This document shows, piece after piece, positions 53,095 through 62,392 of a stretch of DNA of 64,000 nucleotides. The notes below the pieces were generated by a model. That model did no database searches. It was not told the DNA's origin and was given only the letters and a program-made list of their open reading frames with translations. Positions within the stretch are counted from its first letter, which is position 1. Every line of letters starts with the position of its first letter. The position numbers and the translations under genes are program-made. The stretch covers positions 10,175,486-10,239,485 of the forward strand of contig NZ_CP022161.1 of the NCBI RefSeq assembly GCF_002214185.1. The letters are read 5' to 3'. Source of the stretch: Streptomyces capitiformicae (lineage in GTDB: Bacteria > Actinomycetota > Actinomycetes > Streptomycetales > Streptomycetaceae).

Positions 53095-54021
53095 TCAGCC
53101 CTTGATCGCGCCGGTGAGCATGCCCTTCTTGAAGTGCCGCTGCACGAACGGGGAGGCGATCGCGACGGGGATCAGGGCGAGGACCATGACGGCCATCTGC
53201 AGCCCCAGTGCGGAGAGCTGACCGGTGCGGACCGCCTGCTGCAGGCCCGTCGGGGCCTCGGTGTTCTTCTGGACCAGCTGGATGAGCACGTTCTGCAGCG
53301 GCATCATCTGCTGGTCGGTGAGGTAGATGGACGCGTTGAACCAGGCGCTCCAGTAGCCGACCGCGTAGAACAGGGAGATCACGGCCAGGACCGCGCGGGA
53401 CAGCGGCATGATGATGGTCAGCAGGATCCGCAGGTCACCGGCCCCGTCGATCCGTGCGGACTCGGTGAGTTCGGGGGAGATCCCCATGAAGAAGGCCCGC
53501 AGCACAAGGATGTTGAAGACACTGACCGCGCTCGGCAGGATCAGCGACAGATAGGTGTCGGTGAGCCCCAGCGACTGCACAAGCAGGTACGTCGGAATGA
53601 GCCCCGCCCCGAAGAACATGGTCGCCATCATGGTCATCAGGAAGAACCGGTGCCCCAGACTGCCCGGCCGGGACAGCCCGTAGGCCGCGAGTACCGACAC
53701 CGTCATCGAGAACAGCGTGCCGAAGAGCGTGACGCCGAGCGAGACCATGATCGCCCGGCTGACCTGGCCGCCGCTGAGCAGTTCGGTGTAGTTGACGAAG
53801 GTGATGCCCTGGGGGATCACGACGAGGCCGCCGACCCGGTCGATCACGGGCTTGGGAGAGAGGCTGGTGACGATCACGATCCACAGCGGACCGAGCACCC
53901 CCAGGCAGCACAGCACCAGGAAGCCGGCCTTGGCGGTGAGTCCGGCCTTGCTCGGTGGCTCTTCCCACACGGGGCGGGCGGGAGCCTTCAGGCTGCGGAT
54001 GAGCTGCGTATTGAGGCTCAC
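53095..54021 (-). CDS. ABC sugar permease, LplC/MalG type
   Basis: A 308-residue permease with six membrane segments (KAGFLVLCCLGVLGPLWIVI first) and the EAA-type cytoplasmic loop ESARIDGAGDLRILLTIIMPLS that contacts the ATPase. It forms the importer with the adjacent permease and binding protein; no ATPase is encoded here, so a shared MsiK-like ATPase is likely. GTG 54021 overlaps the upstream permease stop by four bases. The ligand is probably an oligosaccharide released by the GH74 enzyme. Confidence 0.92.
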   Translation of the reverse strand: MSLNTQLIRSLKAPARPVWEEPPSKAGLTAKAGFLVLCCLGVLGPLWIVIVTSLSPKPVIDRVGGLVVIPQGITFVNYTELLSGGQVSRAIMVSLGVTLFGTLFSMTVSVLAAYGLSRPGSLGHRFFLMTMMATMFFGAGLIPTYLLVQSLGLTDTYLSLILPSAVSVFNILVLRAFFMGISPELTESARIDGAGDLRILLTIIMPLSRAVLAVISLFYAVGYWSAWFNASIYLTDQQMMPLQNVLIQLVQKNTEAPTGLQQAVRTGQLSALGLQMAVMVLALIPVAIASPFVQRHFKKGMLTGAIKG

Positions 54022-55070
54022 TTCTTGTACACCCCCTGCTCGCCGAGCAGGTGCGCGACCTTGTTCGCGCCCAGGACGAGACACACTCCGATGACTCCCT
54101 TGACGACACCGACCGCGGCCGCATAGCTGAAGTCGCCGTTCTGGATACCCATGTTCCACACGTAGGTGTCGAGGACCTCGCTGGCTCCCGCACCGACCGC
54201 GTACCGCTGGAGCAGGAACTGCTCGAATCCCACGCTCAGCGCGTCGCCCACCCGCAGGACCAGCAGCAGCGCGATCACCGGGCGCAGCGCGGGCAGCGTC
54301 ACATGCCACATGCGTCGCCAGCGCCCCGCGCCGTCCATGGCGGCGGCCTCGTACAGGTCGGTGCTGACGGCGGCAAGAGCAGCGAGGAAGACGATGATCC
54401 CCCAGCCGGCGTCCTTCCACACGGCCTGCGCGGTGACCAGATACTTGAAGAGGTCCGCGTCGGTCATCAGGTCGAAGCCGCTCCACCCGTGCTGCTCCAG
54501 GGTCTGCGCGATGATGCCCGCGCCACCGAGGATCTGCTGGAACACGGTGACCACGAGGACCCACGAGAAGAAGTGCGGCAGATACATGATCGCCTGCGCC
54601 ACGGCCCGCACCCTGGGCCGGATCACGCTGTTGATGACCAGCGCGAGGGCGATGGGAACCGGGAAGAACAGCACCAGTTGGAGCACGAACAGGACGATGG
54701 TGTTCTTCGTGGCGCTCCAGAACAGCGGGTCGTCGAACATCCGCGAGAACTGCTCCACGCCCACCCAGGGGCTGTGGAAGATCGCCGTGATGCCGTTGCT
54801 GGAGACGTACGGGTCGTAGTCCTGGAAGGCGACGACGTTGCCGAGCAGCGGGACGTAGTTGAAGATCAGGAGCAGGACGATGACGGGTAGCGTCATCAGG
54901 ATGAGGGTGCGGTCGCGGCGCAGCCGGATCCGCCAGCGGATCTTGCCCGCCTTGCTCGTCCTGCGTGGCGCCCGGTCCCTCGCCGCCGCTGCGGCGACCG
55001 CGGCCGTCGGCTCCTCGACAGCCGCGGGGGGACGGGTCCCGTCCGGCCTGCTCCTGGCCGTGAGGGACAT
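54018..55070 (-). CDS. ABC sugar permease, LplB/MalF type
   Basis: A 350-residue permease with an N-terminal Ala/Arg-rich cytoplasmic extension, then six membrane segments (LILMTLPVIVLLLIFNYVPL; FFSWVLVVTVFQQILGG) and the EAA loop EAAAMDGAGRWRRMWHVTLPAL. It is the first permease of the pair; its ATG (55070) overlaps the stop of the binding-protein gene and its end overlaps the second permease gene, so all three are coupled. Confidence 0.92.
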   Translation of the reverse strand: MSLTARSRPDGTRPPAAVEEPTAAVAAAAARDRAPRRTSKAGKIRWRIRLRRDRTLILMTLPVIVLLLIFNYVPLLGNVVAFQDYDPYVSSNGITAIFHSPWVGVEQFSRMFDDPLFWSATKNTIVLFVLQLVLFFPVPIALALVINSVIRPRVRAVAQAIMYLPHFFSWVLVVTVFQQILGGAGIIAQTLEQHGWSGFDLMTDADLFKYLVTAQAVWKDAGWGIIVFLAALAAVSTDLYEAAAMDGAGRWRRMWHVTLPALRPVIALLLVLRVGDALSVGFEQFLLQRYAVGAGASEVLDTYVWNMGIQNGDFSYAAAVGVVKGVIGVCLVLGANKVAHLLGEQGVYKK

Positions 55071-56749
55071 CAGCTGCCACTGCCGTTCTTGTCGAAGAGC
55101 TCCTTGTACCAGTCGCGCAGCTTGTCGCCGCCGGAGGACTTCCAGGTGGAGATGGCCTGCTGCACATCGGACAGCTTCTTGTTGCCGCGCACGTAGTCGA
55201 TCTCCAACTGCTCGAACTGGCTGGAGAGACCGGCGTAGCGGCTGGGCTCGACGATGTTCATGCCGTACGTGGACGTCTTCTTCATGAAGGCACCCTGCCG
55301 CTGCTGCCACTCGACCTGCTTGCGGGCGATGTCGGGGAAGTCAGGGTGGGCGAAGTAGGCAGCCGGGGCCGCCAGCATCACCCAGGCGTTGATCACCTCG
55401 GAGTTGCCCTGGTCGGTCTTGGCCGGGACCCCGTCCTTGACCGTGTAATGGGTGCCCTCGACGCCGTAGTCGACGAGCATCCGCTCCTTGGTGCCGTAGG
55501 GCGCGGCCGAGAAGTTGGCGGCGGCCAGCGCGTTCTCCACGGTCTCCTTCGAGGCGCCCTTACGGATCAGCGACCAGATGGTGGCGGGCTGGGCCGCCCA
55601 CAGCGTCGGGTTGCCGCCGTCGGCGCCGAAGTAGTCCATGGCCCCGATCTCGAACTCCGGGTTGGACTGGGCCTGTTCCGCGGTCTTGCCGTGCCAGGCG
55701 GACATGTCGCTGTTGAAGACCAGGATCTGTCCGGCGGAGAACCGCTGGCCCGGGTCGCCGGAGCGCGCCTTGTCGTCGGGATGGACCACGCCGGCGGCGA
55801 ACAGCTTGCGGACCCACTCCAGGGACTCGAGGAACGCGGGCTCCTCGATGCGGTAGGTCACCTTGCCGTCGTCCCCGATGTTCCAACCGTCCGTCCCGGC
55901 GGGGCGGACGCCGAAGATGGCGGCCGAACTCCAGATCATGTTGTCACCGCAGGCGTACACCTTGGCCTTGGCGCTGGTGGCGTCCTTGGCCCAACTGAGG
56001 AACTCATCGGGCGACTTGGGAACGGACCAGCCCTGCTTGTCGAAGATGTCCTTGCGGTAGTAGGGCACGATGACGCTCATGGGGGCGGAGGGCATCGGGA
56101 TGCCGCGCAGCGCGCCGCCGAAGATGCCCATGCGCCAGGCGTCGGAGGGTATCGCGGCCAGGTTCGGGTACTTCTTGACCTTGTCGCCCGCCAGGTAGGG
56201 GCCGAGATCCATGAACTTCGCGGTGACCGCGCTCGCGATCTTGCCGACCAGCTCCCAGCGCGGCACAACCACCATGTCGGGTATGGAGCTGGAGGCGAGG
56301 ACCGCGCCGAGCTTCTCGCCGTAGGTGTTGCCGTCCTGGTTCTGCCAGGTGACCTTGGTGCCCGCCGCGGCGTCGAGCGCCGTGTAGTACGGGTTTCCGG
56401 GCTTCGGCGGGGCGCCCCAGAACGGGGACATGATCTTGAAGGGGGCGCCGGTGCCGAGCTTGTCCGGGACCGAGGTCTCAAGGGCCGCGAGATCGACCTT
56501 GCCGGTGTAGCCGGCCGCCGAGCCGTTCTTCGACGGCAGGTCCGGCTGGGCGACCTTGCTGGCGACGTACGTCGGGAGCAGCTTGTCCGCGGCCTTGCCC
56601 GACGTGGCCCCCTCACGTGAGCCGGTTTCCGAACCGCCGCAGGCGGCAAGCAGTGGCATCCCACCGGCCACCGCCGCTGTTGCGACCACCGTGGAGGCGA
56701 GGAAACTTCTCCGACTGGGTTCTGAGGAGGTGGAGGCGTTCGGCGTCAT
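55070..56749 (-). CDS. ABC oligosaccharide-binding lipoprotein, LplA type
   Basis: A 559-residue lipoprotein with leader RRSFLASTVVATAAVAGGMP and lipobox LLAAC. The mature part is a cluster B/LplA-like solute-binding protein (FKIMSPFWGAPPKPGNPYYT; GNTYGEKLGAVLASSSIPDMV written across two blocks; DWYKELFDKNG end), longer than ordinary maltose-type proteins, as usual for the LplA class that takes complex glycans. It is the first gene of the importer operon. An inverted repeat of LacI type lies about 118 bp upstream. Confidence 0.9.
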   Translation of the reverse strand: MTPNASTSSEPSRRSFLASTVVATAAVAGGMPLLAACGGSETGSREGATSGKAADKLLPTYVASKVAQPDLPSKNGSAAGYTGKVDLAALETSVPDKLGTGAPFKIMSPFWGAPPKPGNPYYTALDAAAGTKVTWQNQDGNTYGEKLGAVLASSSIPDMVVVPRWELVGKIASAVTAKFMDLGPYLAGDKVKKYPNLAAIPSDAWRMGIFGGALRGIPMPSAPMSVIVPYYRKDIFDKQGWSVPKSPDEFLSWAKDATSAKAKVYACGDNMIWSSAAIFGVRPAGTDGWNIGDDGKVTYRIEEPAFLESLEWVRKLFAAGVVHPDDKARSGDPGQRFSAGQILVFNSDMSAWHGKTAEQAQSNPEFEIGAMDYFGADGGNPTLWAAQPATIWSLIRKGASKETVENALAAANFSAAPYGTKERMLVDYGVEGTHYTVKDGVPAKTDQGNSEVINAWVMLAAPAAYFAHPDFPDIARKQVEWQQRQGAFMKKTSTYGMNIVEPSRYAGLSSQFEQLEIDYVRGNKKLSDVQQAISTWKSSGGDKLRDWYKELFDKNGSGS

Positions 56750-57072
56750 TGCGTCAACCCTTCATGGCGCACCTGGACACCCGGCGGTGGGCCGTCGGCT
56801 GCGGTGTTGTGACTGGAACTGGCTGAGCTGGAAGAGGACATCCCATTACTACGACGTGACATGCAGTCGAAGCGCTTCGATGTTGCTGCGAGGTTAAGTG
56901 AAGGTATGGGGGCACACAAGGGTCGTTTCCAAGATTCCTCCAAGGCGCAGGAAGCGGCTACCTCGAACCCCTGCTTGTGGCAACGATGTCGACCTCTTGA
57001 CACTCCCTACTGCTCTAACGAGCATCGAAGCGCTTCGAAAGCTCTCTTCGCTCCATCCCAAGGGAATCCCAC
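56750..57072. promoter_or_regulatory. Divergent control region with two identical LacI-type operators
   Basis: The 14-bp palindrome TCGAAGCGCTTCGA occurs at 56867-56880 and again at 57025-57038 (the second extended to ATCGAAGCGCTTCGAA). Such AAGCGCTT-centred palindromes are typical of LacI/GalR-family operators. One copy faces the importer operon and the other the GH3 pseudogene, giving common repression of the polysaccharide locus. No LacI gene is in the window. Confidence 0.75.
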
Positions 57073-57465
57073 ATGTCTACACACACGCTGCACACACTTC
57101 GCACACACTTCGCCCGTTCCGCGATCACAGCTGCCGTTCGCGAAGCGCATCGACGACCTTCTGCCGCGGCTCAGCCTCGACGAAAAGACGGGATCCCTAC
57201 TGCACCAGTTCACGCCCGCCGTACTGCACCAGTTCACGCCCGCCGTCGAGCGCCTGGGCATCGCGGCCTTCCGCACCGGCCAGGAGACCCTGCCCGGCGT
57301 CGCCTGGATGGGCCAGGCCCCCGTCTACCCGCAGGCGGTCGACCTCGGCACGACGTGGAACACCGATCTCGTACGGTGGGTCGGCGAGGCCGTCTCCAAG
57401 GAGACCCGCGCGATCGTGCCCGCGACGACCGGGTGGGCCTGAACGTCTGGTCCCCGAAGGCACGG
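57073..57465 (+). pseudogene. GH3 beta-glycosidase pseudogene (N-terminal piece)
   Basis: The central frame reads FAKRIDDLLPRLSLDEKTG, then [20 protein letters not shown], the N-terminal domain of GH3 beta-glucosidases/xylosidases. Three lesions are visible: the start frame (ATG 57073) differs from the domain frame; a perfect 24-bp tandem duplication (57198-57221 and 57222-57245) repeats LHQFTPAV; and a one-base shift near 57415 moves VGLNVWSP into another frame. Homology ends near 57465. It faces the second LacI-type operator and was probably the intracellular or secreted partner of the GH74 system. Confidence 0.85.
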
Positions 57466-57539
57466 TCGGTCGGTCGATCTCTTCGTGGGTGACGGTCCGG
57501 TACCGGCAGTGCTCACGCTCTCCCCGGGTACGGCCGGGC

Positions 57540-58270
57540 CCCACGGCTTCGCCACGTGAGCGCCCCGTTGTCGGCGGCCGGTGTGCACGACGTCCGCCTC
57601 GGCCTGCGTGGCCCGGTGCGGCTCGCGCGCATCGCCTGCTCCGTCTGAGGTCCGCATCGACCCCATGTGCACGGGAGTCGCCGCACAGGAGCATCCCGTG
57701 TCCCGGGGCGAACTCGTTGATGGTGCCTTCCACTCCGGAGCGGACCGCGTAGGGGGCCTTCCAGACGAGTGTCCGTTGCTCGGTGCGGACGCGGACTTGC
57801 AGGTCGCGGAGTTCTCGCGGGGGCAAGCCCAGTTGCGGGCCTCTCGCGGGAGTGGGTGCAAGGGGGGCGGTCCGGACACGGCCGGCGCCGGCCCCGGGGA
57901 CGGGTGACCTGCCGGCGGTCGAAGGCGATGTGGACGTCGCCCCGTCGAAGCCGTCGTTCCTGCGGTGCCGGTGGGTGGGGTTGCCCGGCAGCGGCCCGCT
58001 GACGGTGCCCTTGTGTTCGCGCTCGGCTCGTTCCAGGTGGACCAGTGAGGTGTAGCCCCCGTCGACCAGGTGCTCGGCGGGCAGCAGCCCCCGCCGCGCC
58101 GGGCGGGTCGATACGAAGATCGCTGCCCCGACCACGATCCGCGCGGCCCTGATTACCGCCGTCGACGCCGGGGGTGACGACCTGACCGCGTGCGCGTCGT
58201 TGCCCGGCTGTCCCATCCCTTGCACCGACCTGGCTCGACGAACGCAGCCAAGAGCTGGACGCGGCATGCG
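57540..58270 (-). pseudogene. IS1182-type transposase remnant
   Basis: The minus strand reads [20 protein letters not shown], then [17 protein letters not shown], and further on [20 protein letters not shown] with [14 protein letters not shown], all typical of the C-terminal half of IS1182-family DDE transposases. Between these blocks the expected zinc-finger region is out of frame, and the extreme C terminus is scrambled. The catalytic N-terminal half is missing; a further shattered piece extends to about 58270. No terminal repeats were found. Its insertion beside the GH3 gene may have begun the decay of that gene. Confidence 0.8.
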
Positions 58271-58365
58271 TGGCCGATCGGGAACTCACTCACCACCTCA
58301 ACCAGGACCGGTGGTCCTCACCGGCCGCGGTGTTTGTACCACGCTGCTGGCGGTTGGCGATCCGG

Positions 58366-59598
58366 TCACGCTTCTTTGGACGCGTCTTGTCGAATGTGTC
58401 GGGCGATCCCGGTCGCCTTGCCCATCAGCCATTCGAGCGGCCCCCGCTGGAAGAAGCGGGACCAGAGGGTGGCGAGGACGGTGACGGACGCGATGAAACC
58501 GAGCAGGACGTACAGCGGCGGGACGGTCAGTGCCTCGGTGTCCAGGAGCCAGATGGCGACGATGTGGTAGACGTACGCCGTCAGTGACATCGAGCCGACC
58601 GCGATGACGGGCGTGGCCAGGCGTCGTAGCCGGGGGAAGGCGTCCATGGCGGCCAGGCACGCGGTGATCACCAGGATCGCCACACCGGTGTTGCCCACGA
58701 TGGACAGGGTCGCCTCGCTGTGCGGGGCGGAGGCCAGCATCCCGGCGGGGGTGTCGCCGAAGATGCCGATGCTGTCGGGCGATACGGACGACACGGACGA
58801 CATGCCCGACCCCTCTTCGGCTTTCCGGACGGCTTCGGCGGCACCGGGTACGAGACGCACCGCCAGCCAGGAGCCGCCGTAACCGGTGACGGCGAGGGCG
58901 ACGCCGGTGAGGGCGAGGCGTATCCGGACAGCCGTGGCGGTCAGGTCGCAGCGGGCGACAGCCATACCGGCGATGACGAACGGGACCCAGGTCAGGGCCG
59001 GATAGCCGCCGGTGAAGAACAGCGAGACGGGGCCGTCGGCCTGGCCGTAGGAGAGGAATACGCGGCCGCCGACCACCGGCTTCAACAGGTACAGCAGCTG
59101 CGGGCCCACCAGGGCCCAACCCGCGGCAATCAGCGCCAGCGGCTTGGCGCCCAGCCGGTACAGCGGCAGCACGAGCAGGAAGAACAGTCCGTAGAAGGCG
59201 AGGATCGGCACGACCGGAGTGCCGGTCATGGTCAGGGCGGTGCCGAGGGCCAACAGGATCACGGCCCGGATGACGACCTTGGCGACGGCCTGACGGCCGG
59301 CCATACCGGTCTTCGGCGTGCGGCGACCGGTGATGAGGGCGACCGCGAAGCCGGCCAGGACGGCGAACAGGGCGGAGGAGCGGCCTTGCGCCAGCTCCAT
59401 CAGGAAGCCGATGACACCGTCCTGGCTCGGGGCGGGCCCCACGTGGACCGCGTACATGCCGAAGACGGCCAGGCCGCGGGCCAGGTCCAGCCCGATCAGC
59501 CGGCCCACGCCGGGCGCTCCGGTCGAGAGCTTGGTGCGCTCGCGTGCAGGGGATGGTGCGTCGGCCGGGAGCGGCGGGGAGTCCGGGTGTTGTGCCAT
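58366..59598 (-). CDS. DUF418 / HGSNAT-like multipass membrane protein, paralogue
   Basis: A 410-residue membrane protein closely similar to the one at 22600: VGRLIGLDLARGLAVFGMYA, ITGRRTPKTGMAGRQAVAKV, VIAVGSMSLTAYVYHIVAIW and WSRFFQRGPLEWLMGKATGI are shared with minor changes. The variable part is an extracytoplasmic loop (SGMSSVSSVSPDSIGIFGD). Its function is unknown, perhaps an acyltransferase-like membrane protein. The 84 bases upstream at 59655-59738 are identical to those upstream of the 22600 gene, implying recent duplication or conserved control. Confidence 0.85.
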   Translation of the reverse strand: MAQHPDSPPLPADAPSPARERTKLSTGAPGVGRLIGLDLARGLAVFGMYAVHVGPAPSQDGVIGFLMELAQGRSSALFAVLAGFAVALITGRRTPKTGMAGRQAVAKVVIRAVILLALGTALTMTGTPVVPILAFYGLFFLLVLPLYRLGAKPLALIAAGWALVGPQLLYLLKPVVGGRVFLSYGQADGPVSLFFTGGYPALTWVPFVIAGMAVARCDLTATAVRIRLALTGVALAVTGYGGSWLAVRLVPGAAEAVRKAEEGSGMSSVSSVSPDSIGIFGDTPAGMLASAPHSEATLSIVGNTGVAILVITACLAAMDAFPRLRRLATPVIAVGSMSLTAYVYHIVAIWLLDTEALTVPPLYVLLGFIASVTVLATLWSRFFQRGPLEWLMGKATGIARHIRQDASKEA

Positions 59599-59654
59599 GC
59601 AGTCAGGCTGGAGACCGGACCGATCATGGAGTATCCGGCAGGCGGCTGTGATGT

Positions 59655-59738
59655 CCCTGCCGACTGGTGGGTGCTACCCCGCCGGGTGGCTGGAGCTGCG
59701 ACTCGCCGAGCCCCGATGACTCTCGGGGGCTTTAAGGC
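59655..59738 (-). repeat. 84-bp block identical (inverted) to 22460-22543
   Basis: This is the second copy of the block, 57 bp upstream of the DUF418 start on the minus strand. Similarity continues less perfectly toward the gene (CCGGATACTCC is shared). The large spacing and inverted orientation make it a potential site for an inversion of about 37 kb. Confidence 0.9.
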
Positions 59739-59895
59739 AACGCACCGCACGTGCCCCGGCCCACCCGCCGGAGGTGCCCCGCACCAGGCGGCGGGCAGAC
59801 GTAGCGGCACGGGCCCCGCCTCCCAACGAACGCACGCGCCCCCGCCCTCAACGAACCGCACGCGCCCCCGCCCAACCGCCGGAGGCACCCGCCCC

Positions 59896-61272
59896 TTACG
59901 ACCGGTACGGGTTGTACGCCGGATGCGGTGTCACCCCGTACACCACCGGCTGCGTATAGGCCGACCGGTACTCGTACCCGCCATACCCGTCCCCGTACCC
60001 GTACCAGCCACGGTGGCCATACGCCCCCGCAAGCCCCGGCCAAGCGACCCCCACCCCCAACTCCCGCCCCGCGTACGCCAACGCCGGCCGCGCCAACTCC
60101 CGTCGGCGCCACAGCTCGAACAGCAGCTCCCGCTCGCGGAGCACGAAGTCGCCCCCGGCCCGCCCCCGCCGCCCCCGACGCCGCAGAAAGGCCAGCGACG
60201 TCGCGTACGTCTCGTACTCCGCGACCGCCCGCGCCCCGGCCTTCCCGAAGTGATGCGCCGCATAGTCCCGCGCAAACCTCCGCGCCCGCATCGACCCCAG
60301 TACAAACGGCTCCGGCACAGTCAGCCACCCGGCAGCCGCATACGCCGGCAACTCCTCCCGCACGGTCCGCAACTCCCGCTGCCGCGTCCATATCGCCAAC
60401 CACGTCAACAGCCCGAACGCCGGCACCATGAACCCGGCGTACACCGCGAAGAACCCGTACTCCCCGAACGTCGCCGACCCGTTCCAGATCGCATGCATCC
60501 CCATGGCGAGCAACAACCCACCCACCGGCAGCAGAACCCGCCGCACATGCTGCCGCTCGGCCGACCACGCCGCGATCCCGAATCCGATCCCCGTGAGCAC
60601 GGTGAACAGGGGATGCGCGAACGGCGACATGATCACCCGCACGAAGAACGTGGCCGCGGTGACCGACGCCAGCCCGCTCCCCCCGCTGAGCTGATCCGTC
60701 CCGAACGCGGTCCCCAGATACAGAATGTTCTCGGTGAACGCGAACCCGGTAGCGGTGACCCCCGCGATCACCACCCCGTCCACGATCCCGGTGAACTCCC
60801 GCCGCCGGAACAGGAAGATCAATAAGACGGCGGCACCCTTGGCGGTCTCCTCCACCACCGGCGCTATGACGGTGGCGCCCAACGTATCCGCGTGTGAGGG
60901 ATCGGCGGTGGCGGTGGCTATCCATCTCGTCGCGAAGCTGTTCGCCACGATCGCTATCAGCGCCGCCGCACAAGCCCCCCAGGCGAACGCGAAGAACAGG
61001 TTCTTCCAGGGCCCGGGTTCCACCCGGTCCAGCCACCGGAACGCGGCCATGAGCACCGGCACGGGCAGTACCGCGAGCCCGAGCCCGACGAGGAACCCCT
61101 CGGTGCCGGTCTGCTCGCGTACGAGGGCCAGGATGACGAGCCCGGAGAGCGCGAGCAGCGCGATGAGCGCCCCGTACTTCACGCTCTTCTGTTGCCACCA
61201 GCGCACGGGCCTGAACACACCCCCACCGGCCGGGCCGCTGGGGTGGGTCGGGTAGGGGTGACTGGTGGCCAT
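59896..61272 (-). CDS. PrsW-family intramembrane metalloprotease
   Basis: A 458-residue protein with about nine membrane segments. It carries the PrsW motifs PVVEETAKGAAVLLIF (EE-K), TGFAFTENILYLG (E-N) and paired histidines in FAHPLFTVLTGIGFG and AMGMHAIWNGSA. PrsW proteins cut membrane substrates such as anti-sigma factors. The C-terminal ~110 residues are a soluble tail ending in a Gly/Tyr-rich stretch (GWYGYGDGYGGYEY). ATG 61272 (MATSHPYP) is preferred to the longer frame. It lies next to trmB, in the same orientation. Confidence 0.88.
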   Translation of the reverse strand: MATSHPYPTHPSGPAGGGVFRPVRWWQQKSVKYGALIALLALSGLVILALVREQTGTEGFLVGLGLAVLPVPVLMAAFRWLDRVEPGPWKNLFFAFAWGACAAALIAIVANSFATRWIATATADPSHADTLGATVIAPVVEETAKGAAVLLIFLFRRREFTGIVDGVVIAGVTATGFAFTENILYLGTAFGTDQLSGGSGLASVTAATFFVRVIMSPFAHPLFTVLTGIGFGIAAWSAERQHVRRVLLPVGGLLLAMGMHAIWNGSATFGEYGFFAVYAGFMVPAFGLLTWLAIWTRQRELRTVREELPAYAAAGWLTVPEPFVLGSMRARRFARDYAAHHFGKAGARAVAEYETYATSLAFLRRRGRRGRAGGDFVLRERELLFELWRRRELARPALAYAGRELGVGVAWPGLAGAYGHRGWYGYGDGYGGYEYRSAYTQPVVYGVTPHPAYNPYRS

Positions 61273-61414
61273 TGCGTTGACCCTAACGAGGGATGGGCGC
61301 TGCCCGCGCGACGTTCGGACGGCCGACCGGGGCACGAAAGCACATGTTCAGACGCCGGTGGGGGGAAGATCGGACCGCTGCTGTTGCTGCTGTTGCTGCT
61401 GTTCCTGCTGTTCT

Positions 61415-62236
61415 TCAAGCCCGCTCATCGAGCCGCTCACGCTGCTGTACGCGGCGGAAGAGCAGATCGTTCACCACATGACCCTTGTCCAGTCCCTGCC
61501 CCTCGAAACGGGTCAGCGGCCGGAAGTCGGGACGTGGCGCGAACCCGCCGTCGGCCCGGGTGTTCTCGAAGTCCGGATGGGCGGTCAGCACGTCCAGCAT
61601 CTGCTCGGCGTACGGCTCCCAGTCCGTCGCGCAGTGGACGATCGCCCCCGGCCTGAGCCGCGACGCGGCCAGCGTGAGGAACTCGGGCTGGATCAGCCGC
61701 CGCTTGTGGTGCCGCTTTTTCGGCCAGGGGTCGGGAAAGTAGACCCGAAGCCCATCTAGGGAGTCGGGCGCGAGCATCTCCCGGAGCAGAATGATCGCGT
61801 CCCCGTTCGCGACCCGGATGTTGGACAGCCCGGCCTGGTCCGCGAGATTGAGCAGATTGCCCTGCCCGGGGGTGTGCACATCCACGGCCAGCACATTGGT
61901 CCCCGGATCGGCGGCGGCCATCCGGGCCGTCGCCTCGCCCATCCCGAACCCGATCTCCAGCACGACGGGCTTCTCGTCCCCGAACAGTTCGACGAGATCG
62001 AGCTTCCGCCCGTCGATGTCGAGCCCCCACTTGGGCCACAGCCGCTGCAACGCGTCCGCCTGCCCGGTCGTCACCCGGCTCCGCCGCGGCTGGAAACTCC
62101 GGATCCGCCGCTCGAAGTGCGCCCCGGCCGGGTCCGCCTTCGGCCCATCGGGAAACCGGGGCTCCCCCTTGGCCCGCGTACGACGAAGGGAGGCACCGGG
62201 GGTGCGGGGCTCGGAGGCGTTGGCGAAGTCAGACAC
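61415..62236 (-). CDS. trmB: tRNA (guanine-46-N7)-methyltransferase TrmB
   Basis: A 273-residue SAM enzyme with a ~45-residue actinobacterial N-terminal extension. The core has VVLEIGFGMGEATARMAAAD (SAM loop), NVLAVDVHTPGQGNLL, NIRVANGDAIILLREML and the signature VYFPDPWPKKRHHKRRL that binds tRNA, then RLTRFE-like FRPLTRFEGQGLDKGH near the end. It makes m7G46 in the variable loop of tRNAs. It is likely housekeeping and marks this side of the window as conserved chromosome. Confidence 0.95.
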   Translation of the reverse strand: MSDFANASEPRTPGASLRRTRAKGEPRFPDGPKADPAGAHFERRIRSFQPRRSRVTTGQADALQRLWPKWGLDIDGRKLDLVELFGDEKPVVLEIGFGMGEATARMAAADPGTNVLAVDVHTPGQGNLLNLADQAGLSNIRVANGDAIILLREMLAPDSLDGLRVYFPDPWPKKRHHKRRLIQPEFLTLAASRLRPGAIVHCATDWEPYAEQMLDVLTAHPDFENTRADGGFAPRPDFRPLTRFEGQGLDKGHVVNDLLFRRVQQRERLDERA

Positions 62237-62284
62237 AGTGAGCCCAATTTTACGGCGAGGTCAGCAACCCCCAGCCCGACCCCT

Positions 62285-62392
62285 CACACCCGAGCCCGTC
62301 ACACCCGAGCCCGTCACGTCTGAGCCCGTCACGTCTGAGCCCGTCACAGCCGAACCCCGTCACAGCCGAACCCCGTCACAGCCGAACCCCCT
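62285..62392. repeat. 15/16-bp tandem repeat, seven copies
   Basis: Seven head-to-tail units start with CAC and end with CCCGT or similar: two CACACCCGAGCCCGT, two CACGTCTGAGCCCGT and three 16-bp CACAGCCGAACCCCGT-type. The paired variants show successive local duplications. The array fills most of the gap between the hydroxyglutarate oxidase stop and trmB. Confidence 0.9.

Noticed and set aside
61380..61425. CTG-rich stretch reading as poly-Leu on the plus strand
   Set aside because: It is a short imperfect trinucleotide run between PrsW and trmB; no start site or membrane protein is supported.
62285..62392. Possible CRISPR array
   Set aside because: The units are head to tail without spacers and are only 15-16 bp, so this is a simple tandem repeat; no cas genes are present.
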